In this document: piece after piece, positions 1-9,759 of the stretch
Layout of the letters: each line of letters begins with the position of its first letter
Position numbering within the stretch: position 1 is the stretch's first letter
Origin: Hansschlegelia beijingensis
GTDB lineage: Bacteria; Pseudomonadota; Alphaproteobacteria; Rhizobiales; Methylopilaceae
Assembly (NCBI RefSeq): GCF_014196425.1
Contig: NZ_JACIDR010000001.1
Location: forward strand, 434,001 to 498,000
Direction of reading: 5' to 3'
DNA: 64,000 nt
The notes under the pieces: model-generated
What the model was told of the DNA's origin: nothing
Seen by the model: only the letters and a program-made list of their open reading frames with translations
Databases searched by the model: none
Translations under genes and position numbers: made by a program

Positions 1-473
1 GCTGGCTCTGGCTGGTCGCCGGCCGGGAGGAGGGCGCGCCCCCACCGGTCGATCTCGCGGCGGAGAAGCGCAATGGCGACTTCGTCCGCAGCATGATCTC
101 GGCCGGCGTCGCGACCGCTGTCCACGATGTCTCGGACGGCGGGCTTCTTGTCGCGGTCGCCGAGATGGCGCTCGCCGGCCGCATCGGCGCGAGGCTCGAC
201 GGCGCTCATCCGGGCGCGCCCGCCCACGGCTACTTCTTCGGCGAGGATCAGGGTCGCTACCTCGTCACCGTCCCGGAGGATCGCGCCGGGATGGTGATCG
301 ACGCGGCGAGCGCCGCCGGAGTGACGGCCACGCGGATCGGGACCACGGGCGGCGACCGATTGATTCCCGGCGACGAAGCCCCCATCCTCCTGAACGAACT
401 GCGCGAGTCCCACGAAGGTTGGTTCCCGCGCTACATGGCCGGCCCGGCGATCGACGCCGCGCCCGCGGACTGA
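1..473 (+). CDS. purL: Phosphoribosylformylglycinamidine synthase subunit PurL, C-terminal part (partial)
   Basis: Only the last 156 codons are present, read in frame from base 3. The gene starts left of the window. PurL is the glutaminase-fed synthetase of de novo purine synthesis, converting FGAR to FGAM in the cytoplasm with PurS and PurQ. The visible part matches the AIRS C-terminal fold: a segment reading GDFVRSMI, then [18 protein letters not shown], the conserved histidine/aspartate loop of the second ATP-binding-type domain. The protein ends at a TGA 15 bases before a BolA-like gene, and purL-bolA-grx neighbourhoods are common in alphaproteobacteria. Identification is confident from motif and context. 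Start and length cannot be judged. Confidence 0.9.
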   Translation, partial: WLWLVAGREEGAPPPVDLAAEKRNGDFVRSMISAGVATAVHDVSDGGLLVAVAEMALAGRIGARLDGAHPGAPAHGYFFGEDQGRYLVTVPEDRAGMVIDAASAAGVTATRIGTTGGDRLIPGDEAPILLNELRESHEGWFPRYMAGPAIDAAPAD

Positions 474-488
474 GGAGGCTCCGACCAG

Positions 489-758
489 ATGCCGATGGAC
501 GCACGCGAGATCGAGCGCCTGATCCGCGACGCGCTGCCCGACGCGCAGGTGACGATCCGCGACCTCGCCGGCGACGGCGATCATTATGCGGCGACGGTGG
601 TCTCGGAGGCTTTTCGCGGCAAAAGCCGCGTGCAGCAGCACCAGATCGTATATCAGGCGTTGAAAGGTCAGATGGGCGGGGCGCTTCACGCGCTTGCGCT
701 GCAGACCAGCGCGGGCCCGGCGCCGGAGCCCGACACAGCGAAAGGCTACGTATTATGA
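489..758 (+). CDS. BolA family protein
   Basis: An 89-residue BolA-fold protein. The family pairs with CGFS monothiol glutaredoxins to bind or traffic [2Fe-2S] clusters. Visible features are the N-terminal helix after [10 protein letters not shown], a [12 protein letters not shown] strand (residues 28-39) and the invariant-type histidine in HQIVYQAL (His51), which ligates the shared cluster in other BolA-Grx complexes. It has the short IbaG/BolA2-like length. A GAGGAG ribosome site lies upstream, and a second ATG two codons in is an alternative start. Its stop overlaps the start of the glutaredoxin gene by 4 bases (ATGA), so the two partners are probably translationally coupled. Confidence 0.93.
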   Translation: MPMDAREIERLIRDALPDAQVTIRDLAGDGDHYAATVVSEAFRGKSRVQQHQIVYQALKGQMGGALHALALQTSAGPAPEPDTAKGYVL

Positions 759-1090
759 GCGCACAGCAGCAGATCGCCGACGCGATCGCTTCCAATGACG
801 TGGTGCTCTTCATGAAGGGCACGCCGCAGTTCCCACAGTGCGGGTTCTCCGGTCAGGTCGTGCAGATCCTCGACTATCTCGGCGTGCCGTATGCGGGGGT
901 CAACGTCCTCGCGAGCGACGAGATGCGTAACGGCATCAAGGAGTTCTCGAACTGGCCGACGATCCCGCAGCTCTACGTCAAGGGCGAGTTCATCGGCGGC
1001 TGCGACATCGTGCGCGAGATGTTCCAGGCCGGCGAGTTGCAGAGCCACCTCAAGCAGGCAGGCGTCGCGGTCAAGCAGCCCGCCGCCTGA
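755..1090 (+). CDS. grxD: Monothiol glutaredoxin, GrxD (Grx4) family
   Basis: A 111-residue class II monothiol glutaredoxin that, with BolA partners, binds or carries a [2Fe-2S] cluster. The active-site CGFS is at residues 29-32. The [18 protein letters not shown] segment holds the TVP-like cis-Pro loop (here TIP) and the GG-C-D glutathione-binding loop. Length fits the single-domain bacterial family. The start chosen is the ATG that overlaps the BolA stop. A longer upstream extension in the same frame exists but would cover the whole BolA gene. A perfect hairpin terminator follows 16 bases after the stop. Confidence 0.96.
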   Translation: MSAQQQIADAIASNDVVLFMKGTPQFPQCGFSGQVVQILDYLGVPYAGVNVLASDEMRNGIKEFSNWPTIPQLYVKGEFIGGCDIVREMFQAGELQSHLKQAGVAVKQPAA

Positions 1091-1106
1091 AAGATCCTGA
1101 CCATCC

Positions 1107-1140
1107 AGAAAACGCCCGGCTCAACCGCCGGGCGTTTTCT
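1107..1140 (+). terminator. Intrinsic terminator after grxD
   Basis: A perfect 14-bp inverted repeat (arms 1107-1120 and 1127-1140, loop TCAACC) carries an A-rich left flank and a TTTTCT right end. It closes the purL-bolA-grxD unit. No gene is seen in 1141-1297. Confidence 0.85.
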
Positions 1141-1297
1141 TGTTCAGGCCGCCGCTCCGGAGCAGACGAGTCAGGGCCGTTCGGTCCGCCGTGGCCGCTC
1201 GAGAGCGACTGGTTAACCGCTCCGCCGGCCGTGACTGGACCGGCGTCCCGCCCGGCGCCATAGGTCACCTGCCTCCCGCCCCTGAACCGAAACGACC

Positions 1298-2194
1298 GTG
1301 ATGCCGCTCGTCACCCGCCGCGCTTTGCTCACCGCCGGCAGCGCGGGCTTCCTGGTCTCCGCCGCGGGCGGGGCCTATGCGGGGCTGATCGAGCCGTCTC
1401 TGATGCTCGACGTCACCGAGTACCGGCTGACGCCCCCAGGCTGGCCGGCGGATCTGCCGCTGACGATCGCGGTGATCGCGGACGTGCATGTCTGCGAACC
1501 CTACGTGCCGATCGGCCGGGTGCAGCGGATCGTCGAGACGGTCAACCGGCTGAAGCCCGATCTGATCGTCCATCTCGGCGACCATGAGGCGACGTCCCGG
1601 AAGATCGCTGCGCGGCGGGTGCCGCCGCGCGAATGGGCGGCGGCCTATGCGGACCTCTCGGCGCCTCTCGGCCTCTACACCGTCCTCGGCAATCACGACT
1701 GGTGGCACAACGCCGACGAGATCCGGCGCGCGCTCGACGGCGCCCGCATCCGGGTGATGTCGAACGAGGCCGAGCTGATCGAGCATGCGGGCAGGCGCTT
1801 CTGGCTGTGCGGTCTCGGCGACCAGCTCGCTCATTGGCTGAAGCGCGGCGGCTTCCGCGGCGAGGACGACCTGCCGGGCACTCTCGCCCAGCTGAAGACC
1901 GACGATCCCGCGCTGCTGCTCGCCCATGAGCCGGACATCTTCACCGAGGTGCCGGCGCGGGTGTCGCTGACGCTCTCGGGGCACACCCATGGCGGGCAGG
2001 TCCACATCCCGCATCTTAGGAACCCGTTCATCCCCTCCGCCTATGGCGGGCGGTTCCGCTACGGCCACATCGTGGAGGACGACCGACACCTGATCGTCTC
2101 AGGCGGCATCGGGATGAGCGGCCTGCCGGTCCGCTTCGGCGTCCCGCCGGAGATCGTCCTGGTGCGCCTCGGCCAGCAGACCGCGACCGTCTAA
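1298..2194 (+). CDS. Metallophosphoesterase with Tat-like signal (YaeI/YkuE type)
   Basis: A 298-residue calcineurin-like phosphoesterase. The N-terminus has a twin arginine (Arg7-Arg8) followed by a hydrophobic stretch to about residue 28, so export by the Tat pathway is likely. Metal-site motifs are in order: Asp62-Val-His64, GDHE (94-97), GNHDWW (131-136) and GHTHGGQ near the C-terminus. The related YaeI/YkuE proteins hydrolyse lipid-linked or small phosphoesters at the membrane. The substrate here is unknown. GTG at 1298 is followed directly by ATG at 1301, and either could be the start. The gene stands alone, closed by a hairpin shared with convergent rpsD. Confidence 0.88.
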   Translation: MMPLVTRRALLTAGSAGFLVSAAGGAYAGLIEPSLMLDVTEYRLTPPGWPADLPLTIAVIADVHVCEPYVPIGRVQRIVETVNRLKPDLIVHLGDHEATSRKIAARRVPPREWAAAYADLSAPLGLYTVLGNHDWWHNADEIRRALDGARIRVMSNEAELIEHAGRRFWLCGLGDQLAHWLKRGGFRGEDDLPGTLAQLKTDDPALLLAHEPDIFTEVPARVSLTLSGHTHGGQVHIPHLRNPFIPSAYGGRFRYGHIVEDDRHLIVSGGIGMSGLPVRFGVPPEIVLVRLGQQTATV

Positions 2195-2199
2195 CGAAA

Positions 2200-2221
2200 A
2201 AGGCCGCCCGGAGGCGGCCTT
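2200..2221. terminator. Bidirectional terminator between phosphoesterase and rpsD
   Basis: AAGGCCGCC (2200-2208) and GGCGGCCTT (2213-2221) form a 9-bp stem with loop CGGA. An A-run precedes it on the plus strand, giving a U-run for minus-strand transcripts. It lies between convergent genes and can serve both. Confidence 0.75.
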
Positions 2222-2243
2222 CGAATTCGTCAGGAAGAACCCG

Positions 2244-2861
2244 TCAGCGCGAGTAGAACTCGACGACCAGGTTCGGCTCCATGTGGACCGGGTAGGGCAC
2301 CTCGGTGAGCACCGGGATGCGGACATACTTCGCGGTCATCTTGTTGTGATCGACCTCGAGATAGTCCGGCACGTCGCGCTCGCCGGAGGCGGCGGCCTCG
2401 ATCACGATGGCGAGCTGCTTCGAGCTTTCCTTCACCTCGATCACGTCGCCGACCTTCACGAGGTAGGACGGGATGTTCACGCGGCGGCCGTTCACCCGGA
2501 CGTGGCCGTGGTTCACGAACTGGCGGGCCGCGAAGGGGGTCGGGACGAACTTGGCGCGGTAGACCACCGCGTCGAGACGGCGCTCCAGCAGGCCGATCAG
2601 GTTGGCGGAGGTGTCGCCCTTGAGGCGGGTCGCCTCGGCGTAGATCCGGCGGAACTGCTTCTCGGAGATCGAGCCGTAGTAGCCCTTGAGCTTCTGCTTG
2701 GCGCGCAGCTGGACGCCGAAGTCGGACAGCTTGCCCTTGCGGCGCTGGCCATGCTGGCCGGGGCCGTACTCACGGCGGTTCACGGGGCTCTTCGGGCGAC
2801 CCCAGATGCTCTCGCCCATGCGGCGATCAATTTTGTACTTCGAGGCGTGCCGCTTCGACAT
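2244..2861 (-). CDS. rpsD: 30S ribosomal protein S4
   Basis: A 205-residue ribosomal protein uS4, a primary 16S rRNA-binding protein of the 30S body. It has the typical N-terminus beginning [16 protein letters not shown] and the central S4 RNA-binding domain ([13 protein letters not shown] to [13 protein letters not shown], roughly residues 94-150). It ends in the usual [16 protein letters not shown] region. The start is the ATG at 2861, preceded by an AGGAGG ribosome site. A longer in-frame extension is rejected because the family begins here. In many alphaproteobacteria rpsD stands alone, as here. Confidence 0.98.
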   Translation of the reverse strand: MSKRHASKYKIDRRMGESIWGRPKSPVNRREYGPGQHGQRRKGKLSDFGVQLRAKQKLKGYYGSISEKQFRRIYAEATRLKGDTSANLIGLLERRLDAVVYRAKFVPTPFAARQFVNHGHVRVNGRRVNIPSYLVKVGDVIEVKESSKQLAIVIEAAASGERDVPDYLEVDHNKMTAKYVRIPVLTEVPYPVHMEPNLVVEFYSR

Positions 2862-3174
2862 CGCGTCCTCCTGTGACAGGTTGAGGAACGCGCCCTCCTG
2901 CTGCGCCCTCTCGGGCGCCGACAGGTCCAAGCGTCGCGAGAACGCCGGACCACGGGTGCGCAAAACGCCGACGCGGGGCTTTTTGGCCCCGCGCGACGAG
3001 GCCGTTCTCTAGAGGGAGAGGGGGGCGGTGTCAATCAGTCCGGCGGCGCGGAGCCGCCGACCCCCGCTCCCGCCAGCCCTGTGAATTACGGGCGGCGTTG
3101 AGCGCGCCGTCCGCGACTCGCGCCGCACGTTGTATTATCGCCGATTGGTCACCCTCCGGAACGATCCCTGCGCG
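2862..3174. promoter_or_regulatory. Divergent control region of rpsD and dnaG
   Basis: 313 bases without a credible gene between the divergent rpsD and dnaG starts. It should hold both promoters, but I see no convincing -35/-10 pair. The only clear structure is a 7-bp inverted repeat, GCGGGGC and GCCCCGC around TTTTTG, near 2974-2993. In the rpsD direction it would lie in the promoter or leader. Confidence 0.5.
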
Positions 3175-5079
3175 ATGCGCTTCAGCCCTTCCTTCCTCGA
3201 CGAACTGCGCCAGCGCCTTCCGGTCTCGGAGGTCGTGGGCCGTCGCGTGAAGCTGAAGCGGCAGGGGCGGGAGTTCGCCGGGCTCTCGCCGTTCAATCAG
3301 GAGCGGACGCCGTCCTTCTTCGTCAACGATCAGAAGGGCTTCTATCACTGCTTCTCGTCCGGCAAGCACGGGGACGTCTTCAAGTTCCTGATGGAAGTCG
3401 AGGGACTGTCGTTCCCCGACGCGGTCGCGCAGATCGCGGAGATGGCCGGCGTGCCGCTGCCGAAGGACTCGCCGGAAGAGGAGCGCCGGCAGGAGCGTCG
3501 CGCGGGTCTCGTCGAGATCATGGAGATGGCGGCGCGGTTCTTCGAGGCGGAGCTGCAGGGCAGGGCGGGCGCCGCCGCGCGCGGCTATCTGGCGAGCCGG
3601 GGCATGAGCCCGCAGACCCAGGCCAACTTCCGCGTCGGCTACGCCCCGAATGATCGAGGCGCGCTCAAGGGGCGCCTGCGCCAGCAGGGGGTCTCGGTCG
3701 CCGACATGGTCGAGGCCGGTCTGCTCGTCGCCGGCGACGACGTGCCGGAGCCGTTCGACCGCTTTCGCGACCGCGTGATCTTCCCGATCCAGGACGTGCG
3801 GGGCCGCATCATCGCCTTCGGCGGCCGGGCCATGCAGGCCGACGCGCCGGCCAAGTACCTGAACTCCCCGGAAACCCCGCTGTTTCACAAGGGAGCCACG
3901 CTCTACAACCACCATCGCGCGCGAGCCGCCGCGCACAAGGCTGAATCGGTCGTCGCCGTCGAGGGCTATATCGACGTCATCGCGCTCTCGGCCGCCGGCG
4001 TGGAGCATGTCGTCGCGCCCCTCGGCACCGCGCTGACCGCCGAGCAGATCGAGCTGCTCTGGCGCATGGCGCCGGAGCCGATCCTCTGCTTCGACGGAGA
4101 CAAGGCCGGACGACGGGCGGGCTTCCGCGCGGTGGAGACCGCGTTGCCGTTGCTCCAGCCGGGGCGCTCGCTGCGCTTCGCCTTCCTTCCCGAGGGTCAG
4201 GACCCGGACGATCTGGTTCGCGCCGAGGGCCGGGAAGCGGTGGACGCGGCGCTCTCCGCCGCAGCGCCCCTGGTCGACGTCCTATGGGCGCGGGAGCTCG
4301 ACGCCGGGCCGACGGACACGCCCGAGCGGGCCGCGGCGTTCGAGCGGCGCCTGCACGAGGCGCTCGCGGCGATCCGGGACGAAACGGTCCGGCGCCACTA
4401 CCGCACCGCGATCGAGGACCGGCTGGCGCGGTTCGGTCGTTCCGCGCCTGCGCAGCGGCGGCAGGGCCCGCGGCCGCAGGGCCGCCGGGGTAGGACGGAC
4501 CGGGCCTGGCGCGAACCTGCGGCGCCGCTCGCCGCCTCGGCAGGCCTGCGGAAGAGTTCAGCGGTGGCGGGCCCCTCGGGGCGGCTCCAGTCGCGCGAGG
4601 TTGCGCTCGTGCTCGCCATCGCCAATCACCCGGCGCTGCTCGACCAGCTGGCGGAAGCCTTCGCGGAGCTGGAGCTCACGAGCCGTGAGCTCGCCAAGCT
4701 GCGGACGGCCGTTCTGGACGCCTACGCCCACGGCGCGCTTGAACGGGAGGCGATCGTCCAGGAGCTCGACGCGGCGGGCCTCGCTCCGCTCCTTGAGCGG
4801 GCGCGCGCGGCGCTCTTGCCGGGCGATTGGTGGGTGGGCGACGAGGCGGATCCTGCCGACGTGGGCTTGGCGTGGCGGCACGCGGCCGCCTTGCATAACA
4901 AGGTCCGGGCGTTACATAGAGAGCTCCGCGAGGCGGAGCAGGAATTCGGGCGCGAATTCACGGACACGAATTTCCGCCGCATCGTGGAGATTCAGCGTCA
5001 GCTTTCCACAGCGGAAGGCTCTGAAGCGTCGATTGACGGCTTCGGCGGCGCTTCGGGTCGCGCGGTGCGGCCGATGTGA
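3175..5079 (+). CDS. dnaG: DNA primase
   Basis: A 634-residue primase that makes RNA primers at the replication fork with DnaB helicase. The N-terminal zinc-finger-like domain spans residues 1-100, followed by the catalytic core with a TOPRIM domain: EGYID (Glu263) and FDGDKAG (Asp307 and Asp309). The C-terminal part is the helicase-interacting region. Three of four CHC2 zinc ligands are replaced (GLSPFN for CCPFH, YHCFSSG for YHCFGCG), leaving Cys59. I recall the same change in other alphaproteobacterial DnaG proteins. The ATG at 3175 is chosen because MRFSPSFLDELRQRLP matches the family start; an upstream TTG is unlikely. rpoD follows, as in many bacteria. Confidence 0.97.
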   Translation: MRFSPSFLDELRQRLPVSEVVGRRVKLKRQGREFAGLSPFNQERTPSFFVNDQKGFYHCFSSGKHGDVFKFLMEVEGLSFPDAVAQIAEMAGVPLPKDSPEEERRQERRAGLVEIMEMAARFFEAELQGRAGAAARGYLASRGMSPQTQANFRVGYAPNDRGALKGRLRQQGVSVADMVEAGLLVAGDDVPEPFDRFRDRVIFPIQDVRGRIIAFGGRAMQADAPAKYLNSPETPLFHKGATLYNHHRARAAAHKAESVVAVEGYIDVIALSAAGVEHVVAPLGTALTAEQIELLWRMAPEPILCFDGDKAGRRAGFRAVETALPLLQPGRSLRFAFLPEGQDPDDLVRAEGREAVDAALSAAAPLVDVLWARELDAGPTDTPERAAAFERRLHEALAAIRDETVRRHYRTAIEDRLARFGRSAPAQRRQGPRPQGRRGRTDRAWREPAAPLAASAGLRKSSAVAGPSGRLQSREVALVLAIANHPALLDQLAEAFAELELTSRELAKLRTAVLDAYAHGALEREAIVQELDAAGLAPLLERARAALLPGDWWVGDEADPADVGLAWRHAAALHNKVRALHRELREAEQEFGREFTDTNFRRIVEIQRQLSTAEGSEASIDGFGGASGRAVRPM

Positions 5080-5268
5080 CAGATGGAGCCGCCGCCGTGG
5101 GACTCGCTACGTGGCGGCCCGTGGTTTATGGCGAGGTTCCTCCAGGGTTAAAGTGGGCGTAAGGCTGCTCTGCTTTACCTTTTAAGCGACACTGATTCGC
5201 CGCCGCCGGGACGCCGGGGGCGGTTATTGCGTGGCCGGGCGGCGCGGTCTGGCGCGGAGATTGGACGA
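5080..5268 (+). promoter_or_regulatory. dnaG-rpoD intergenic region
   Basis: 189 bases between dnaG and rpoD, with an AT-richer core around 5140-5195 (GGTTAAAGTGGGCGTAAGG, then TTTACCTTTTAAGCG). This is the likely rpoD promoter region. I cannot assign -35 and -10 boxes with confidence. Confidence 0.35.
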
Positions 5269-7251
<1,983 letters not shown>

Positions 7252-7262
7252 GGCTGTGCAGC

Positions 7263-7493
7263 TTGGCGCTAATTCGATCCTTTGAGGAGACGGCCAAAGA
7301 GCGCGTGTCTCTTCACGAGGAGATCAGCGCCAAATACTGCGTCATTGAACGTGATGGCCGGACCCTAGTCCAGATCGACACCTACGGCCGCACCAGTCGC
7401 GAAATGCCAGGTAAGATAAGTCAGTCGTTTCAACTGGATCGAACAGGTGCCGAACGTCTGGTGAAGATCCTGAAAGCGGCATTCGACCTCTGA
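7263..7493 (+). CDS. Small conserved protein of unknown function
   Basis: A 76-residue protein with no ATG. The likely start is TTG at 7263, with GAGG nine bases upstream overlapping the end of rpoD. The sequence (HEEISAKYCVIERDGRTLVQ, then DTYGR, REMPGKISQSFQLD and a C-terminal helix) resembles a widespread small bacterial family whose hallmark is QxDTYG...PGKxSQSxQxD. I know no established function; members often sit next to mobile or defence genes, which is recall and not evidence here. It ends one base before the start of the KTSC-like gene, so it may be co-expressed with rpoD or with that gene. Confidence 0.7.
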   Translation: MALIRSFEETAKERVSLHEEISAKYCVIERDGRTLVQIDTYGRTSREMPGKISQSFQLDRTGAERLVKILKAAFDL

Positions 7494-7494
7494 T

Positions 7495-7809
7495 GTGCAA
7501 CGTGTGACCGTCGGGCGTCTCTCCCGTCCCGATCGCGTCCCCTATGCCGACCGCAGCGGCGCCTCCGGCGTCGTGGCCTATGCGGCGGGCGACGGCTTCA
7601 TTGACCTCTGGTTCAGGGACGGCGGCGGTTATCGCTACGACGCGACCGCGCCGGGGCAGGAGCACGTCGCGGCCATGACGCGGCTCGCGGCTGCGGGCGA
7701 GGGACTCGCCACCTACGTCAACCAGCACGTCCGCACGAACTACGCCCGCAGACTAAGAAGGCGCGGGGCGGTTCTGCGCGCCGCCGTCAATCCGCTCAAC
7801 GGGGTTTGA
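7495..7809 (+). CDS. KTSC-domain-like small protein
   Basis: A 104-residue protein with GTG start codons at 7495 or 7504. Residues from about 22 to 85 follow the KTSC pattern as I recall it: an AYAAGDGFIDLWFRDGGGYR strand pair, YDATAPGQ, then a helix ending in GLATYVNQHVRTNY. KTSC domains are found alone or fused to nucleic-acid-associated enzymes, and their biochemical role is not settled. The gene directly follows the 76-residue gene with a one-base gap, so the two look like a small operon downstream of rpoD. Confidence 0.6.
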   Translation: MQRVTVGRLSRPDRVPYADRSGASGVVAYAAGDGFIDLWFRDGGGYRYDATAPGQEHVAAMTRLAAAGEGLATYVNQHVRTNYARRLRRRGAVLRAAVNPLNGV

Positions 7810-7882
7810 GCGTGAGCGGCTTCACGCCGGCCGCGGGATGGGCGACAAACCGCCTCCCCCGTAACGGTCCGGAACGCAGATC

Positions 7883-8488
7883 ATGAAACAGCTTCTTTCG
7901 GCCCTCGCTGTCGCGCTCGTCGCAGCCGCCGCGCCCGCTGTGGCGCAGCAGGTCCCCGGCGCGGCCGACGTCTCGAAGGTCCAGGCCGGCGCCTACAAGG
8001 CCGACCCGAACCACACCCAGGTCGTCTGGTCCGTCGATCACATGGGCTTCTCGACCCTGACCGGCATGTTCGGACAGATCACCGGCAGCCTCACGATCGA
8101 TCCGAAGGAGCCCGCCAAGGCGAAGCTCGAGGTCGAGGTCCCGATGTCGGGGCTCGCCGTCACCTCCGAGAAGTTCGCGAAGCACCTCGCGACGCCGGAG
8201 TTCCTGGACGTCGCCAAGCACCCGACGGCGACCTTCCGGTCGACCTCGATCGAGGCGTCGGGCGATAAGGCGACGATCGTCGGTGACCTGACGCTTCACG
8301 GCGTCACCAAGCCCGTGACGCTGCAGGCCGTCTTCCACGGCGTGGGCGTCAACCCGATGAACAAGGCCGAGACGATCGGCTTCTCGGCGACGGGCAAGGT
8401 GAAGCGCAGCGATTTCGGCCTCGGCGCCTTCGCCCCGGTGGTCTCCGATGAGGTGGACCTCACGATCGCCGGCGCGTTCGAGAAGTAG
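7883..8488 (+). CDS. YceI family periplasmic lipocalin-like protein
   Basis: A 201-residue protein with a clear signal peptide (MKQLLSALAVALVAAAAPAVAQ, cleavage near residue 22). The rest is a YceI domain: DPNHTQVVWSVDHMGFSTLT at the start, SGLAVTSEKFAKHL, FLDVAKHPTATFRST, GDLTLHGVTKPVTL and a terminal ATGKVKRSDFGLG. The family forms an extended beta-barrel that binds polyisoprenoid chains in the periplasm. Its physiological role is usually unclear. The gene appears monocistronic, flanked by a terminator. Confidence 0.95.
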   Translation: MKQLLSALAVALVAAAAPAVAQQVPGAADVSKVQAGAYKADPNHTQVVWSVDHMGFSTLTGMFGQITGSLTIDPKEPAKAKLEVEVPMSGLAVTSEKFAKHLATPEFLDVAKHPTATFRSTSIEASGDKATIVGDLTLHGVTKPVTLQAVFHGVGVNPMNKAETIGFSATGKVKRSDFGLGAFAPVVSDEVDLTIAGAFEK

Positions 8489-8528
8489 GTCTCCCGGCGG
8501 ACCCTCAGCCGCGGAACACCGAAAACGC

Positions 8529-8554
8529 GAACGGCGCCCCGTGGGGCGCCGTTC
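8529..8554. terminator. Hairpin between yceI-like gene and glf
   Basis: A perfect 12-bp inverted repeat, GAACGGCGCCCC (8529-8540) and GGGGCGCCGTTC (8543-8554), sits in the 92 bases between convergent genes. The downstream run is only TCTGTCGTTGT, so it is a weak-tailed but likely two-way terminator. Confidence 0.65.
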
Positions 8555-8580
8555 TGTCGTTGTGACTCTCGCCGGATCGT

Positions 8581-9759
8581 TCAGTTCAATGCGCGGCCGG
8601 CAGGTATCACCAACTCGCCGTCGGTATGGTGGCTCTTGCCGTTGACCGGGGCCGTCCAGAGCGGAACAGCCTCCTGGATCCGCCGGAACTCCGCGAGAGC
8701 CTGACCGACCACCTGATCCATGTTGTAATAGCGATAGGTCGCCAGCCGCCCGACGAAGTGGACGTTGTCGGTCTCGGCGGCAAGAGCTTGATACTTCTTG
8801 TAGAGCGCCTGATTTTCAGGCCGCGGGATCGGGTAGTACGGATCGCCCTTCGCGGACGGATATTCATAGGTGATGGTCGTGGCGTGGTGCTTCTGCCCGG
8901 TCAGGTGCTTGTACTCACTGATCCGGGTGTATTCCTCGCTCATGGGGTAGTTGACCGTTCCGGTCTCCTGGAACTGTTCCTGCTCCAGCGTCCGGTGCTC
9001 GAAGCGCAGCGACCGGTAAGGGAGCTTGCCGTAACGGAAGTCGAAGAACTCGTCGATCGGGCCGGTGTAGATCAGCCGCCGGTGCGGAACGATATCGCGG
9101 ATTTCGCGATAGTCAGCGTTCAGCATGATCTTGATGTTCGGATGCGACAGCATCTTCTCGAACATGCGCGTGTAACCATGCTTCGGCATGATCTGGTGCG
9201 TGTCGGTGAAGTAGCGATCATCCTCATTGGTCCGCGTCGGCACCCGCGCGGTCACCGACTTGTCGAGCTCCGACGGATCAAGGCCCCACTGCTTGCGCGT
9301 GTAGCCGCGGAAGAATTTCTCGTAGAGCTCGCGCCCGACCTTGCTGACGACCACGTCCTCCGACGTCCTGATCTCCTCGACGGGCTCTGCGCGCGAAGCC
9401 AAGAAGGCTTCCGCCTCCTCGTCCGTCCGCAGGTCCAGCCCGTAGAGCGCGTTGATCGTCGTCCGGTTGATCGGAATAGGGACCAGCTTGTCGTCGATCC
9501 GTCCGAGCACCCGATGCTCGTAAGGCCGCCACTCGGTGAACTGCGACAGGTAGTCGACGATGGCGTCCGAATTGGTGTGGAAAATGTGCGGACCGTACTG
9601 ATGCATCAGGACGCCCGCGTCGTCGTGCCGATCGTAGGCGTTGCCGGCGATGTGCGGACGGCGGTCGATGATCAGCACGGACTGGTCGCGCTGGGAGGCG
9701 ATGCGTTCGGCCAGCACGCTGCCGGCGAAGCCGGCTCCGACGATCAGCCAATCATACAC
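8581..9759 (-). CDS. glf: UDP-galactopyranose mutase
   Basis: A 392-residue flavoenzyme that converts UDP-galactopyranose to UDP-galactofuranose, the donor of Galf residues in cell-surface glycans. The FAD-binding GAGFAGSVLAE is at residues 8-18. It is followed by IDRRPHIAGNAYD, the QYGPHIFHT active-site motif, GYTRKQWG and the C-terminal HFVGRLATYRYYNMDQVVGQ flavin loop. Length is normal. The start is GTG at 9759, overlapping the end of the upstream glycosyltransferase by 8 bases. Being cotranscribed with a glycosyltransferase suggests the Galf donor feeds a dedicated glycan. Confidence 0.96.
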   Translation of the reverse strand: MYDWLIVGAGFAGSVLAERIASQRDQSVLIIDRRPHIAGNAYDRHDDAGVLMHQYGPHIFHTNSDAIVDYLSQFTEWRPYEHRVLGRIDDKLVPIPINRTTINALYGLDLRTDEEAEAFLASRAEPVEEIRTSEDVVVSKVGRELYEKFFRGYTRKQWGLDPSELDKSVTARVPTRTNEDDRYFTDTHQIMPKHGYTRMFEKMLSHPNIKIMLNADYREIRDIVPHRRLIYTGPIDEFFDFRYGKLPYRSLRFEHRTLEQEQFQETGTVNYPMSEEYTRISEYKHLTGQKHHATTITYEYPSAKGDPYYPIPRPENQALYKKYQALAAETDNVHFVGRLATYRYYNMDQVVGQALAEFRRIQEAVPLWTAPVNGKSHHTDGELVIPAGRALN

